Shown in pieces: positions 1-8,310 of a stretch of 64,000 nucleotides of DNA. The stretch spans positions 3,016,501 to 3,080,500 of the forward strand of contig NZ_FSRS01000001.1 of NCBI RefSeq assembly GCF_900142935.1, written 5' to 3'. The number at the start of each line of letters is the position of its first letter. Positions within the stretch are counted from its first letter, which is position 1. The notes under the pieces were generated by a model. That model worked only from the letters and a program-made list of their open reading frames with translations, had not been told where the DNA came from and did not search any database. The position numbers and the translations under genes were made by a program. The DNA is from Rhodovulum sp. ES.010 (GTDB lineage Bacteria > Pseudomonadota > Alphaproteobacteria > Rhodobacterales > Rhodobacteraceae).

Positions 1-149
1 AAGCGTTCGGGCAAGTCGTTGCCGGCCAGGAAGACGTGCCGCGACTCCGCCAGCCCGCCCCGCAGCGAGAAATACGGGTCGTCGAATAGCGTCGAAACCG
101 GCACGCCGCCCCCCGCCCAGGTGAGCTCCGTCCGCTGGCCTTGTTCCAT
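1..149 (-). CDS. mnmD: tRNA 5-methylaminomethyl-2-thiouridine methyltransferase MnmD (N-terminal part)
   Basis: Only the first 49 codons lie in the window; the gene runs off its left edge. The protein starts MEQGQRTELTWAGGGVPVS and continues with FDDPYFS and then SRHVFLAGNDLPERF. The DDPYFS and HVFLxGNxLPxRF elements are typical of the methyltransferase half of MnmC, which in many alphaproteobacteria is a separate protein, MnmD. That enzyme uses S-adenosylmethionine to methylate the wobble uridine (mnm5s2U34) of certain tRNAs. The gene is divergent from an MnmC-like FAD oxidase whose start is 56 bases away, which supports the assignment. The SAM-binding domain lies outside the window, so catalytic residues cannot be checked. 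Confidence 0.8.
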   Translation of the reverse strand, partial: MEQGQRTELTWAGGGVPVSTLFDDPYFSLRGGLAESRHVFLAGNDLPER

Positions 150-205
150 CACATGCCCTAGACCGCCGATGACTGGAGCCGCGAGCATGGGTGAGGGCGA
201 GAGGA

Positions 206-1252
206 ATGGCAACCGACGTGACGGTGATGGGCGCGGGCGTGTTCGGGCTGGCCTGCGCCTATGCCTGCGCCGCGCGCGGTGCGCGCGTGCGTGTCGTGGA
301 GTGGTCGCATCCGGCGGCCGGCGCCAGCGGAACCCCGGTCGGTGCGCTCGCCCCGCATGTGCCCGAGGGCTGGAATGACAAGAAGGGATTTCAGTTCGAA
401 AGCCTGCTGATGTCGGACGCGTTCTGGGCCGAGGTCGAGGCGGCAAGCGGTCGGCCCACGGGCTACGCACGCCTAGGCCGGTTCCAGCCGATCGCGGATG
501 AGCCCGCGCGCGCCCGGGCCGAGGCGCGCGCGGAGGCCGCGGCGACGCTGTGGCGCGGTGCGGCGCGCTGGGAGGTGGTGCCGGCGGACCGGGCGGGCAC
601 GCTTGCCCCCGTCTCGCCCACGGGCCTGCTGATCCGCGATACGCTGTCGGCCCGGATCGCCCCCCGCGCGGCCTGCGCGGCGCTTGCCGGCGCGGTCGAG
701 GCGCTCGGCGGCGAGGTGTCGTGCGGCGCCGAGGGGCCCGTCGAGGGAAAGGTGATCTGGGCCACGGGCTATCCCGGCCTCGCGCAGCTTTCGGCGGAGT
801 TGGGCCGGCAGGTCGGCAGCGGGGTCAAGGGGCAGGCGGCGATCCTTGCGCATGCCGCGCTGGATGCGCCGCAGGTGCATGGCCACGGCCTGCTTATCGT
901 CCCGCACCATGACGGGACGGTGGCCGTCGGCTCGACGACCGAGCGCGAGTTCGACGATCCCTATTCCACGGATGCTCGCCTGGACGACGTGATCGCCCGC
1001 GCCCGCGCGCTGTGCCCGGCGCTTGAGGGCGCGGAGGTGATGGAGCGCTGGGCCGGCGTGCGCCCGCGGGCGCGGAGCATCGCGCCGATGCTGGGGCCGT
1101 GGCCCGGGCGGTCGGGGCACTACGTGGCCAATGGCGGGTTCAAGATCGGGATCGGTCTGGCGCCCAAGGTGGGCGCGGTGATGGCCGACCTCGTGCTGGA
1201 GGACCGGGAAGAGGGCATCCCGGCGGGGTTTCGGGTCGAGGCGCACCTCTGA
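206..1252 (+). CDS. FAD-dependent oxidoreductase resembling the oxidase half of MnmC
   Basis: 348 residues. An N-terminal Rossmann dinucleotide-binding motif GAGVFG lies at residues 9-14, followed by an acidic VVEW at the end of the second strand. The segment GASGTPVGALAPHVP matches the GASGNxxGALxP pattern of the C-terminal oxidase of MnmC, which removes the carboxymethyl group of cmnm5U34 in tRNA. The protein belongs to the D-amino-acid-oxidase-like flavoprotein superfamily and ends with the usual GHYVANGGFKIGIG-type FAD-contacting region. I chose ATG 206, preceded by GAGAGG; GTG 191 in frame would add five residues. With the divergent mnmD it forms a split MnmC pair. A role as a general amine oxidase cannot be excluded. 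Confidence 0.75.
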   Translation: MATDVTVMGAGVFGLACAYACAARGARVRVVEWSHPAAGASGTPVGALAPHVPEGWNDKKGFQFESLLMSDAFWAEVEAASGRPTGYARLGRFQPIADEPARARAEARAEAAATLWRGAARWEVVPADRAGTLAPVSPTGLLIRDTLSARIAPRAACAALAGAVEALGGEVSCGAEGPVEGKVIWATGYPGLAQLSAELGRQVGSGVKGQAAILAHAALDAPQVHGHGLLIVPHHDGTVAVGSTTEREFDDPYSTDARLDDVIARARALCPALEGAEVMERWAGVRPRARSIAPMLGPWPGRSGHYVANGGFKIGIGLAPKVGAVMADLVLEDREEGIPAGFRVEAHL

Positions 1253-1255
1253 GTC

Positions 1256-1495
1256 TCAGCGCCTGTCGAGATAGCTCCGGTAGAGCCAGATCAGCAGCAT
1301 CGCGCCCAGGATGGCCCCGACGAGCCCGGCTGCGATACCCGTCAGCGCCAGCAGCGCTCGCAACACGAAGCCGCCGATGAGCGCCCCGAGAATGCCGATC
1401 GCAAGCGTCACCGGAAGGCTCGCCTCGACGCGCATCAGCCGCGTTGCGATGAAGCCCGCGGCGGCGCCGATGATGACCAGAGCCAGGAACTGCAT
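1256..1495 (-). CDS. GlsB/YeaQ/YmgE family small membrane protein
   Basis: 79 residues, three hydrophobic segments (about 2-20, 27-48 and 53-72) rich in glycine, with GAAAGFIAT near the start and GILGALIGG in the middle. This is the pattern of the transglycosylase-associated/YeaQ family of three-helix inner-membrane proteins, usually linked to general stress responses, with unknown biochemical function. Like the genes to its right it is on the minus strand, separated by 56 bases from a 50-residue membrane ORF. It is convergent with the FAD oxidoreductase, whose stop codon is three bases away. Confidence 0.8.
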   Translation of the reverse strand: MQFLALVIIGAAAGFIATRLMRVEASLPVTLAIGILGALIGGFVLRALLALTGIAAGLVGAILGAMLLIWLYRSYLDRR

Positions 1496-1551
1496 GGGCC
1501 GACTATGGGCCGGACGGCGGGATTCGCCTAGGGCCGCTTTGGCGCCGAGGC

Positions 1552-1704
1552 CTATTCCCGCGTAAAGACGTCGGTGGAGACCATGCCCTTCGCGGCGGAC
1601 TTGAGCGCCTTGCGCTCCTGCTCCCCGCTCGGAAGCGCGAGGAGCACGAGGGTCACACCCACCAGCCCGGAAAAGCCCAGGAGTTCATATTTCGTCGATT
1701 TCAT
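1552..1704 (-). CDS. small single-pass membrane protein, unknown function
   Basis: 50 residues starting MKSTKYELLGFSG. A hydrophobic stretch at about residues 8-24 (LLGFSGLVGVTLVLLAL) is followed by a charged segment (EQERKALKSAAKG) and a short tail. An AGAGGCAGAG ribosome-binding sequence lies just upstream of the ATG. It lies between fmt and the YeaQ-like gene on the same strand. I do not recognise a family. The good ribosome-binding site and membrane-segment layout argue for a real gene, but no homology supports it. Confidence 0.5.
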   Translation of the reverse strand: MKSTKYELLGFSGLVGVTLVLLALPSGEQERKALKSAAKGMVSTDVFTRE

Positions 1705-1761
1705 CTGCTCTGCCTCTTTTTTGGAAGCATGGCATCGATCGTCGCATACATCAACGAGGGT

Positions 1762-1798
1762 GTGCGGCGATTCCCGGCCCGTTGCCGGCGCGCCGCAC
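1762..1798 (-). terminator. stem-loop downstream of fmt
   Basis: Two nested perfect stems: GTGCGGCG (1762-1769) pairs with CGCCGCAC (1791-1798), and CCGGC (1774-1778) with GCCGG (1784-1788). It begins 30 bases past the fmt stop on the minus strand. There is no long T-run after it, so it could be a weak or factor-assisted terminator or an RNA 3-prime-end stabiliser. Confidence 0.45.
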
Positions 1799-1827
1799 GA
1801 ACCGTGGCGGATGCGCCGGCGGGCGCG

Positions 1828-2727
1828 TCAATCGAGGCGGTCGGGTAGGCGGAAGCCTCGAAGGATCTCGTCGGCCGACATCGGCCGCTTGCCTTGGCGC
1901 TGCGCCTGCAGCAGGTCCACCGCCCCTTCGCCGCAGGCGATCCGCAGCCCGCCGAGAACCGTGCCGGGCGCCCCGGCCCCCTCGACCGCCCGTGCGCGCA
2001 ACAGCTTGAGGCGTTCGCCGCCGGCTTCGCACCAGGCGCCGGGAAAGGGGGAGAGGCCGTTGATATGCCGAGCCACCTCGGCGGCCGTGCAGGTCCAGTC
2101 CACCCGCGCTTCGGCCTTGTCGATCTTCTCGGCATAGGTGACGCCCGTCTCCGGTTGCGGGTCGGGCGCCAGATCGGGCAGCCGGTTGAGCGCCTCGACG
2201 ATCAGCCGCGCGCCCATGGACGAAAGCCGGTCGTGCAAATCGCCCGTGGTCTCCTCTGCGCCGATCGGGGTGACCTCGCGCAGAAGCACCGGGCCGGTGT
2301 CGAGCCCCGCCTCCATCCGCATGATGCAGATGCCGGTTTCGGCATCGCCTGCCATCACGGCCCGGTGAATCGGTGCCGCCCCCCGCCAGCGCGGCAACAG
2401 CGAGGCGTGGATGTTGAGGCAGCCGTGCCGCGGCGCGTTCAGCACCGGCTGCGGCAGGATCAGGCCATAGGCGACAACGACGGCGACATCGGCATCGAGG
2501 TCGGCGAAGGCGGCCTGTTCTTCGGGAGTGCGCAGCGATCCGGGGTGGCGTACTAGGAGCCGGAGTGCCTCGGCCCGGGCCTGAACCGGCGAGGGGCGGT
2601 CCTTCTTGCCGCGCCCGGCGGGGCGCGGCGGCTGACAGTAAACAGCGGCGATCTCGTGCCCGGCCGTCACCAGCGCCTCTAGCACCGGAACCGAGAATTC
2701 CGGCGTGCCCATGAACACCACCCGCAT
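1828..2727 (-). CDS. fmt: methionyl-tRNA formyltransferase
   Basis: 299 residues, normal length. It transfers a formyl group from 10-formyl-tetrahydrofolate to Met-tRNA(fMet) for translation initiation. The protein starts [19 protein letters not shown], typical of Fmt. The catalytic region is present with [20 protein letters not shown] (Asn and His of the formyltransferase fold) and the [20 protein letters not shown] loop. The C-terminal OB-like domain that contacts the tRNA occupies about residues 205-299. The start overlaps the stop of the upstream deformylase paralog (TGATG), so the genes are translationally coupled. The linkage to peptide deformylases, which act later on the same formyl group, is classic. 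Confidence 0.97.
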   Translation of the reverse strand: MRVVFMGTPEFSVPVLEALVTAGHEIAAVYCQPPRPAGRGKKDRPSPVQARAEALRLLVRHPGSLRTPEEQAAFADLDADVAVVVAYGLILPQPVLNAPRHGCLNIHASLLPRWRGAAPIHRAVMAGDAETGICIMRMEAGLDTGPVLLREVTPIGAEETTGDLHDRLSSMGARLIVEALNRLPDLAPDPQPETGVTYAEKIDKAEARVDWTCTAAEVARHINGLSPFPGAWCEAGGERLKLLRARAVEGAGAPGTVLGGLRIACGEGAVDLLQAQRQGKRPMSADEILRGFRLPDRLD

Positions 2728-3230
2728 CAGCGCCCTCTCCTTTTCTCCGCCTTCTTCAGCAACCGTGCCCGCTTCAGGCGCGAGAGGTTGTCGAAATACA
2801 TCCGTCCCGCAAGGTGGTCGATCTGATGCTGCACCGAGGTCGCCCAGAGCCCGTCGAACGCGCGCTCCTCGATCTCGCCCTCGGTATTGAAGAACCGCAC
2901 CGTCACCCGCGCGGGCCGCGTGATTTCGGCCGAAACCCCGGGCAGGCAGGGGCTTGCCTCCTCGTGGGCATTTCGCGTCTCCGAGGCGACGACGATCTCG
3001 GGGTTCGCCATGCGGATGGCCTGGCCGCGCTCCTGCGAACAGTCCAAGACCGCCAGACGTTGCAGCACCCCGATCTGCGGTGCGGCAAGCCCCACGCCCT
3101 GACCGGGCATCGCCTCCATCGTGTCGATCATGTCGGCCCAGATCGCGCGGATCTCGTCGGTCACCGTTGCGACGGTTTCGGCCGGTGTCATCAGGCGCCG
3201 ATCCGGCCATTGCAAGATGTCGCGGATCAT
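2727..3230 (-). CDS. peptide deformylase paralog with altered active site
   Basis: 167 residues with the full deformylase fold. Motif 1 GVGLAAPQ is intact (residues 45-52). Motif 2, normally EGCLS, reads ASPCLPG, keeping the metal-ligand cysteine (Cys95) but losing the flanking Glu-Gly. Motif 3, normally HExxH, reads HQIDH (135-139): both metal-ligand histidines stay but the catalytic glutamate is glutamine (codon at 2823-2825). In known deformylases that glutamate is required for hydrolysis, so this may be an inactive or regulatory paralog. It is tightly packed, overlapping def at one end (4 bases) and fmt at the other (1 base). Confidence 0.85.
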   Translation of the reverse strand: MIRDILQWPDRRLMTPAETVATVTDEIRAIWADMIDTMEAMPGQGVGLAAPQIGVLQRLAVLDCSQERGQAIRMANPEIVVASETRNAHEEASPCLPGVSAEITRPARVTVRFFNTEGEIEERAFDGLWATSVQHQIDHLAGRMYFDNLSRLKRARLLKKAEKRRGR

Positions 3231-3721
3231 GGGGCGTAGGCCTTTTCCAGCGCGGCGCGGTCCTCGGGCGCGAGGCGGTCGAGGGTCACGATCCCGTCGA
3301 GATGGTCGATCTCGTGCTGGGCGCAGATCGCGGCAAAGCCGGTCAGCGTTTCACGATGCGCCGTGCCAGCAAGGTCGCGCCAACTCAGCGTGATCTCGAG
3401 CGCTCGCTCCACCTGGGCGACGATGCCGGGAATCGAGAGGCAGCCTTCGGGGCCGCTTGCGGTCTCGACCGAGCGCGCCTCGATCACGGGGTCGACGAAC
3501 ACCCGCGGCGCGGGCGGCCCCGCGCGTCCGTGCGGGTCCATCACGAACAGCCGCCAGAGCACGCCGACCTGCGGCGCGGCGAGCCCCCGGCCCGGCGCGG
3601 CATACATCGTGTCCAGCATGTCGCCGGCGAGCCTTGCGACCGCGTCGGAGACCGCGCCCACCGGCGTGCAGGGGGCCGACAGCCGCGGGTCCGGCCAGCG
3701 CACTATGTCGCGCACCGGCAT
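3227..3721 (-). CDS. def: peptide deformylase (second copy)
   Basis: 164 residues. Metalloenzyme that removes the formyl group from nascent protein N-termini. All three active-site motifs are present: GRGLAAPQ (44-51, with Arg replacing the usual Val or Ile in motif 1), EGCLS (92-96) and HEIDH (136-140). The C-terminus is short, with none of the basic tail seen in the third copy. It overlaps the downstream paralog by four bases (ATGA) and its start overlaps the stop of the upstream hypothetical gene by one base (TGATG), so it sits inside a compact five-gene unit ending in fmt. Confidence 0.93.
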   Translation of the reverse strand: MPVRDIVRWPDPRLSAPCTPVGAVSDAVARLAGDMLDTMYAAPGRGLAAPQVGVLWRLFVMDPHGRAGPPAPRVFVDPVIEARSVETASGPEGCLSIPGIVAQVERALEITLSWRDLAGTAHRETLTGFAAICAQHEIDHLDGIVTLDRLAPEDRAALEKAYAP

Positions 3722-4182
3722 CAGTGCATCCCGTCGGGCAACGCCGTCGCCAGGTAGGCCGAGGGGTTCGGCGTCGGCGTCATCATCGTTTCGATCCAGG
3801 CGCGGCGCTCGGCCTCGATCACGGCGAGTTCCCAGACGCAGGCCAGGAGCGGCCGTCCCAGCATCGGGAGGAACACGCCGCCCTCGGGGTCGGCGCGGAA
3901 CAGGCGCTGGCAGCAGATGTCGCCATGTGCCCACCAGTCGAGCAGCAGCCACAGCCCGTCGGTCCCCCGGTGCAGGACGACGAAGCGGAGGTCATGGCCC
4001 GCGCCCTCGGCCTGCATCTCGATGGGCAGCACCTCGCGCGCCACGGCCTCGGCCATCGCGGATATCTCGGGCTCCGGCGCGGCGGCGCCATGCACGTCGA
4101 TCCAGTAGAGCTTGAACCGCGCCCCGTTCACCTGCCAGTCGGGCTGTCGAACGATCCGGCGGGGCGCGTAAGGGGCGGGCAT
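3721..4182 (-). CDS. conserved-looking hypothetical protein inside the deformylase cluster
   Basis: 153 residues, soluble, tryptophan-rich (RQPDWQVNGARFKLYWIDVHG near the start as separate short motifs; LWLLLDWWAHGDICCQRLF around residues 77-95). It has no signal peptide or membrane segment and I recognise no catalytic motif; the HGDICCQ segment, with two adjacent cysteines, is the most distinctive. It lies between two deformylase genes, 11 bases from the upstream one and overlapping the downstream one by one base, so it is certainly co-transcribed and may act in N-terminal protein processing. Function unknown. Confidence 0.75.
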   Translation of the reverse strand: MPAPYAPRRIVRQPDWQVNGARFKLYWIDVHGAAAPEPEISAMAEAVAREVLPIEMQAEGAGHDLRFVVLHRGTDGLWLLLDWWAHGDICCQRLFRADPEGGVFLPMLGRPLLACVWELAVIEAERRAWIETMMTPTPNPSAYLATALPDGMH

Positions 4183-4193
4183 CGTCCCAAGGC

Positions 4194-4715
4194 TCAGGCG
4201 CGGGCGCGTTCGCGCTTGAGTTTCTGCATACGCCGCGTGATCAACTGGCGCTTGAGCGGCTTGAGGTAATCGATGAAGAGCTTACCTTCGAGATGGTCGA
4301 TCTCGTGCTGGACGCAGGTGGCCCACAGCCCTGCGAACCTGTCCTCCTTTGCCTCGCCCGAGGGGTCGGTCCAGCGTACCACGACTTCGGCCGGCCGCGT
4401 CACCTCGGCGAAGGTTTCGGGGATCGACAGGCAGCCCTCCTCGTGGATGTTCAGGTCGTCGGATTGCCACACTACCTCGGGGTTGAACATCGCGTGGGGT
4501 TGCGGGCGCGCGCCCTCGTCCTTGGCGCAATCCATCACGATCAGCCGGTGCGACAGACCCAGCTGCGGCGCGGCCAGCCCGATGCCCGGCGCGTCGTACA
4601 TGGTCTCCAGCATGTCCTCCGCAAGCCGTTGAAGCTCGTCGGAGATGTCCGTCACCGGGTCCGCCACCTTCTTCAGGCGCAGATCGGGATGGATCAGGAT
4701 CGGTCGAACACTCAT
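4194..4715 (-). CDS. def: peptide deformylase (main copy)
   Basis: 173 residues, the canonical length and sequence. GIGLAAPQ (44-51), EGCLS (93-97) and HEIDH (137-141) are all intact, and the C-terminal helix is basic (KPLKRQLITRRMQKLKRERARA in two short blocks). It uses a Cys, two His and a water to hold Fe2+ and removes formate from new proteins. It is the first gene of the minus-strand cluster def-hypothetical-def-def-like-fmt. ATG 4715 was chosen because it gives the usual MSVRPILIHPDxRL start; upstream in-frame codons lack similarity. Confidence 0.97.
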   Translation of the reverse strand: MSVRPILIHPDLRLKKVADPVTDISDELQRLAEDMLETMYDAPGIGLAAPQLGLSHRLIVMDCAKDEGARPQPHAMFNPEVVWQSDDLNIHEEGCLSIPETFAEVTRPAEVVVRWTDPSGEAKEDRFAGLWATCVQHEIDHLEGKLFIDYLKPLKRQLITRRMQKLKRERARA

Positions 4716-4815
4716 GACAGCAGGATTTAGGCGAACCGGCCGCCTTGCGCAATGCGACGAAGGCTTGCGCCCGCCGTGTCGGCTTGTAGCTTGGCGCGAC
4801 ACTTCGGAGGACCCC

Positions 4816-5985
4816 ATGAATTTCGACGAGATCATCGAGCGCCGCGGCACCCATTCGCAGAAATGGGACATGATGGAGCCGATCTACGGCGTGCCGGCCG
4901 AAGACGGGATCCCTATGTGGGTGGCCGACATGGACTTCCGTCCGCCCGCCTGCGTGAGCGCGGCGGTGCAGCGGATGATCGATCACGGGGTCTACGGCTA
5001 TTTCGGCGACGAGAGCGCCTACAAGGCGGCGATCGGCTGGTGGATGTCTGAGCGCCATGGCTGGACGGTCGACCCGTCATGGATCTTCACAACGCACGGG
5101 CTGGTGAACGGGACGGGAATGTGTGTCGACGCCTTCACCGCGCCCGGCGACGGTGTGGTTCTGTTCACGCCGGTCTACCACGCCTTTGCACGGGTGATCC
5201 GGGCCGCCGGTCGCAAGGTGATGGAATGCCCGATGGTCAACCGCGAAGGCCGTTATGAAATGGATTTCGCGGCCTATGACGGGATGGTCGAGGGGGCGAA
5301 GATGGTGATCCTGTGTTCGCCGCACAATCCCGGCGGGCGGGTCTGGACGCGCGAGGAATTGCAGGGTGTCGCCGATTTCGCCAAGCGGCACGACCTGGTG
5401 CTGGTCTCGGACGAGATCCACCACGATCTGGTCTACCCGGGGGAGTGCCACACGGTGATGGACCTGGTGGATGCCAGCATACGTGACCGGCTGGTAATGA
5501 TGAGCGCGACCACCAAGAGCTTCAACATCGCCGGCAGCCATATAGGCAACGTCATCATCCCCGACGAGCGCCTGCGCCGCACCTTTGGGGCGCGGATGAT
5601 GGCGCTGGGCCTGTCGCCCAACTCCTTCGGGGTCGAGATGGCGACCGCCGCCTATTCGCCCGGGGGTGCGGAGTGGATCGACGCGCTGATGGCCTATCTG
5701 GACGGCAACCGCCGGCTGTTCGACGAGGGCGTGAACGCCATTCCGGGGCTCGCGTCGATGCCGCTGGAGGCGACGTACCTGGCCTGGGTGGATTTCGCGG
5801 GCACCGGCATGTCCGCGGAGGAATTCACTCGGCGCGTTGAGCGGGACGCGAAGATCGCGGTGAACCACGGGTCGACCTTCGGGGCGGGGGGCGAAGGTTT
5901 CCTGCGGTTCAACATCGCCACGCCGCGCGCCCGCGTCGCCGAGGCGGTGGAGCGGCTGCAAGAGGCCTTCGCCGACCTGCAGTAG
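4816..5985 (+). CDS. PLP-dependent C-S lyase (MalY/PatB family)
   Basis: 389 residues, fold-type I aminotransferase class. It starts MNFDEIIERRGTHSQKWD, as in the MalY/PatB cystathionine beta-lyases, which cleave C-S bonds of cystathionine or cysteine conjugates to give a thiol, pyruvate and ammonia. Pyridoxal-phosphate residues visible: Lys234 in SATTKSFN (Schiff base), CSPHNPGGRVW (Asn171) and SDEIHHDL (Asp199). ATG 4816 follows a strong GGAGG. It is divergent from the main deformylase gene (100 bases between starts). The actual substrate in this organism, perhaps cystathionine or DMSP-derived thiols, cannot be read from sequence. Confidence 0.88.
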   Translation: MNFDEIIERRGTHSQKWDMMEPIYGVPAEDGIPMWVADMDFRPPACVSAAVQRMIDHGVYGYFGDESAYKAAIGWWMSERHGWTVDPSWIFTTHGLVNGTGMCVDAFTAPGDGVVLFTPVYHAFARVIRAAGRKVMECPMVNREGRYEMDFAAYDGMVEGAKMVILCSPHNPGGRVWTREELQGVADFAKRHDLVLVSDEIHHDLVYPGECHTVMDLVDASIRDRLVMMSATTKSFNIAGSHIGNVIIPDERLRRTFGARMMALGLSPNSFGVEMATAAYSPGGAEWIDALMAYLDGNRRLFDEGVNAIPGLASMPLEATYLAWVDFAGTGMSAEEFTRRVERDAKIAVNHGSTFGAGGEGFLRFNIATPRARVAEAVERLQEAFADLQ

Positions 5986-6071
5986 TGCGTTGATGCAGGG
6001 GGCGTGCGCGCGCCCTGCGGATGTGCGCGGGCCGCGCCGGCCCTAACTGGTGCCCCGAAAAGGAGGGCATC

Positions 6072-7061
6072 ATGGGCCAACTGATCGACGGCGAATGGAA
6101 ACCGGGCTGGTACGACACCGGCAAACACGGCGGCAAGTTCGTCCGCTGGGACTCGACGTTTCGCAACTGGATCACGGCCGACGGCCGCGCCGGGCCACGC
6201 GGCGAGGGCGGGTTCGCGGCCGAAAGCGGACGTTATCACCTGTATGTCTCGTTGGCCTGCCCCTGGGCGCACCGCACGCTGATCTTCCGCCGGTTGAAGG
6301 GGCTGGAGGACCATATCGACGTCTCGGTCGTGCATCCCGATATGCTGGACGATGGCTGGACGTTCTCGACCGATTCCCCCGGCGCGACGGGCGACACGCT
6401 GTATGGCCTGCCGTTCCTGCGAGACGTCTACACCAAGGCCGCGCTGAATGTGTCGGGCAAGGTGACGGTGCCGGTTCTGTGGGACAAGCGGCGGCAGACC
6501 ATCGTGTCGAACGAATCGGCCGAGATCATCCGCATGTTCAATTCGGCCTTCGACGGGCTGACCGGAAACCGGGACGATTACTGGCCCGAGCACCTGCGCG
6601 GCGAGATCGAGGAGGTGAACGCGCGGGTCTATGACACGGTGAACAACGGGGTCTACAAGTCCGGTTTCGCCAGTTCGCAAACGGCCTACGACGAGGCCGT
6701 GTGCGCGCTGTTCGACAGCCTCGACTGGCTGGAAGACCGGCTGGCCACGCGGCGCTACCTCGTGGGCGAGCGCCTCACCGAGGCCGATTGGCGGCTGTTC
6801 ACGACGCTGGTGCGGTTCGACCCCGTCTATCACCTGCATTTCAAGTGTAACCGCAACCGGCTGATCGACTTTCCGAATCTCTGGGCCTATGCGCGCGAGC
6901 TGTACCAATGGCCGGGCGTGGCCGGGACGGTCGATTTCGACCATATCGTGCGCCACTACCATTACAGCCACGACATGATTAACCCCAACCGGATCATCCC
7001 GATCAACCCGGTGATCGACTGGCACGAACCGCATGGGCGCGAGAGGCTGGCCGCCGCGTGA
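6072..7061 (+). CDS. glutathionyl-hydroquinone reductase (xi-class glutathione transferase)
   Basis: 329 residues. The N-terminal thioredoxin-like domain carries the catalytic cysteine in SLACPWAHR (Cys63), the hallmark of the YqjG/PcpF/ECM4 family, which reduces glutathionyl-hydroquinones to hydroquinones with glutathione. Further family features are VPVLWDK, the SNESAEIIRMF helix, the all-alpha C-terminal domain, and the conserved tyrosines in VYHLHFKCN and HYHYSHD near the end. A GGAGGG ribosome-binding sequence precedes ATG 6072. It probably recycles quinone-glutathione adducts during oxidative or aromatic stress in the cytoplasm. It follows the C-S lyase by 86 bases, possibly co-transcribed. 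Confidence 0.93.
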   Translation: MGQLIDGEWKPGWYDTGKHGGKFVRWDSTFRNWITADGRAGPRGEGGFAAESGRYHLYVSLACPWAHRTLIFRRLKGLEDHIDVSVVHPDMLDDGWTFSTDSPGATGDTLYGLPFLRDVYTKAALNVSGKVTVPVLWDKRRQTIVSNESAEIIRMFNSAFDGLTGNRDDYWPEHLRGEIEEVNARVYDTVNNGVYKSGFASSQTAYDEAVCALFDSLDWLEDRLATRRYLVGERLTEADWRLFTTLVRFDPVYHLHFKCNRNRLIDFPNLWAYARELYQWPGVAGTVDFDHIVRHYHYSHDMINPNRIIPINPVIDWHEPHGRERLAAA

Positions 7062-7125
7062 GCGGTTGCCAGATCGCGGAGCCCTGCTAGGGTTGCGATA
7101 CTTAAAGCCTTTTCGGAGCCCATTC

Positions 7126-8307
7126 ATGCATTTCCCAGCCGCGATTGCCGTCTGCCTTGCCCTTGGGGCGCCTTCGGTCACCCTGGCCAATGCGACCTGC
7201 GGGGGCAGCTTTGCCGGTTTCGTCGCCGGGCTGAAGGGCGAAGCGGTGGCGCGCGGGCATGACCGGGGGGCTGTGGACCGCTTTTTCGCCGGCGTGCGCC
7301 AAGACCCCGAGGTGATCCGCCGGGACCGGGCGCAGGGCTTTTTCCTGCGCGACTTCATCGACTTTTCACGCCGCCTCATCAGCCAGTACCGGCTGGACAA
7401 GGGGCAGCAGAACGCGGCGCGCCATGCCGCGGTCTTCGACGAGATCGACCGGCGCTTCGGCGTTTCGCGGGGCGTGTTGCTGGCGTTCTGGGCGCTGGAG
7501 ACCGATTACGGCGCGGTGCAGGGAGATTTCAACACGCTCAATGCGCTGGTGACGCTTTCGCACGATTGCCGGCGGCCCGAGTTGTTCCGGCCACAGGTCT
7601 TCGCCGCGCTCACGCTCTTCGAACGGGGCGATTTCGACCCCGCGCGCATGACCGGCGCCTGGGCGGGCGAGATTGGACAGGTGCAGATGCTGCCCGAGGA
7701 CATCCTGGAGAACGGCGTGGACGGCGACGGCGACGGGCATGTGCGCCTGAAGACCTCGGCACCGGATGCGCTGATGTCAGGGGCGAACATGCTGCGCGAT
7801 CTCGGCTGGCGGCCGAGTGAGCCCTGGATGCAGGAGGTCGTGATCCCCGATGGCCTGCCGTGGCCGGAGACCGGGCTCGACCACCGGAAGGCGGTCGCCG
7901 ACTGGGCCGCGCTGGGCGTGCAGGCACGTGAGGGCAGCCTTGGCCCCGGCGGCATGCCCGCCTCGGTTCTGCTGCCGGTGGGACGGAACGGTCCTGCCTT
8001 CCTCGTCTATCCCAACTTCCGCGTCTTTTTCGAGTGGAACCGAAGCCTCGTCTACGTCACCACGGCGGCCTACCTCGCCACGCGGCTGGAAGGCGCGCCG
8101 CCCTACGATCCGCGCCGGCCTGACCCCGGCCTTTCAGGCGCGGAAATGAAGCGGCTTCAGCAAAGACTCGTGGCGCGGGGGCACGATGTGGGCGGCATCG
8201 ACGGCATCCTCGGCGCCAAGACGCGGGCGGCCGTGCAGAAGGAACAGTTGCGCCTCGGTCTGCCGGCCGATTCCTGGCCGACGCCGGAGCTGCTGAACCG
8301 GCTGTGA
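7126..8307 (+). CDS. lytic murein transglycosylase (MltB family) with C-terminal peptidoglycan-binding domain
   Basis: 393 residues. An N-terminal signal peptide of about 21 residues (cleavage after VTLA) sends it to the periplasm. The MltB catalytic domain contains the essential glutamate in FWALETDYG (Glu125), the GEIGQVQMLPEDIL segment and the C-terminal YVTTAAYLATRL region. A peptidoglycan-binding domain 1 follows (MKRLQQRLVARGHDVGGIDG to the end). The enzyme cleaves glycan strands to form 1,6-anhydromuramic acid ends. No lipobox is visible, so it is likely soluble or peripherally bound rather than a lipoprotein like E. coli MltB. It is convergent with smc, with three bases between stop codons. 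Confidence 0.92.
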   Translation: MHFPAAIAVCLALGAPSVTLANATCGGSFAGFVAGLKGEAVARGHDRGAVDRFFAGVRQDPEVIRRDRAQGFFLRDFIDFSRRLISQYRLDKGQQNAARHAAVFDEIDRRFGVSRGVLLAFWALETDYGAVQGDFNTLNALVTLSHDCRRPELFRPQVFAALTLFERGDFDPARMTGAWAGEIGQVQMLPEDILENGVDGDGDGHVRLKTSAPDALMSGANMLRDLGWRPSEPWMQEVVIPDGLPWPETGLDHRKAVADWAALGVQAREGSLGPGGMPASVLLPVGRNGPAFLVYPNFRVFFEWNRSLVYVTTAAYLATRLEGAPPYDPRRPDPGLSGAEMKRLQQRLVARGHDVGGIDGILGAKTRAAVQKEQLRLGLPADSWPTPELLNRL

Positions 8308-8310
8308 GGC

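Noticed and set aside
1828..3210. A 460-codon reading for fmt starting inside the deformylase paralog
   Set aside because: The Fmt fold starts at [11 protein letters not shown] (2727); the upstream part is an out-of-frame reading of the deformylase gene.
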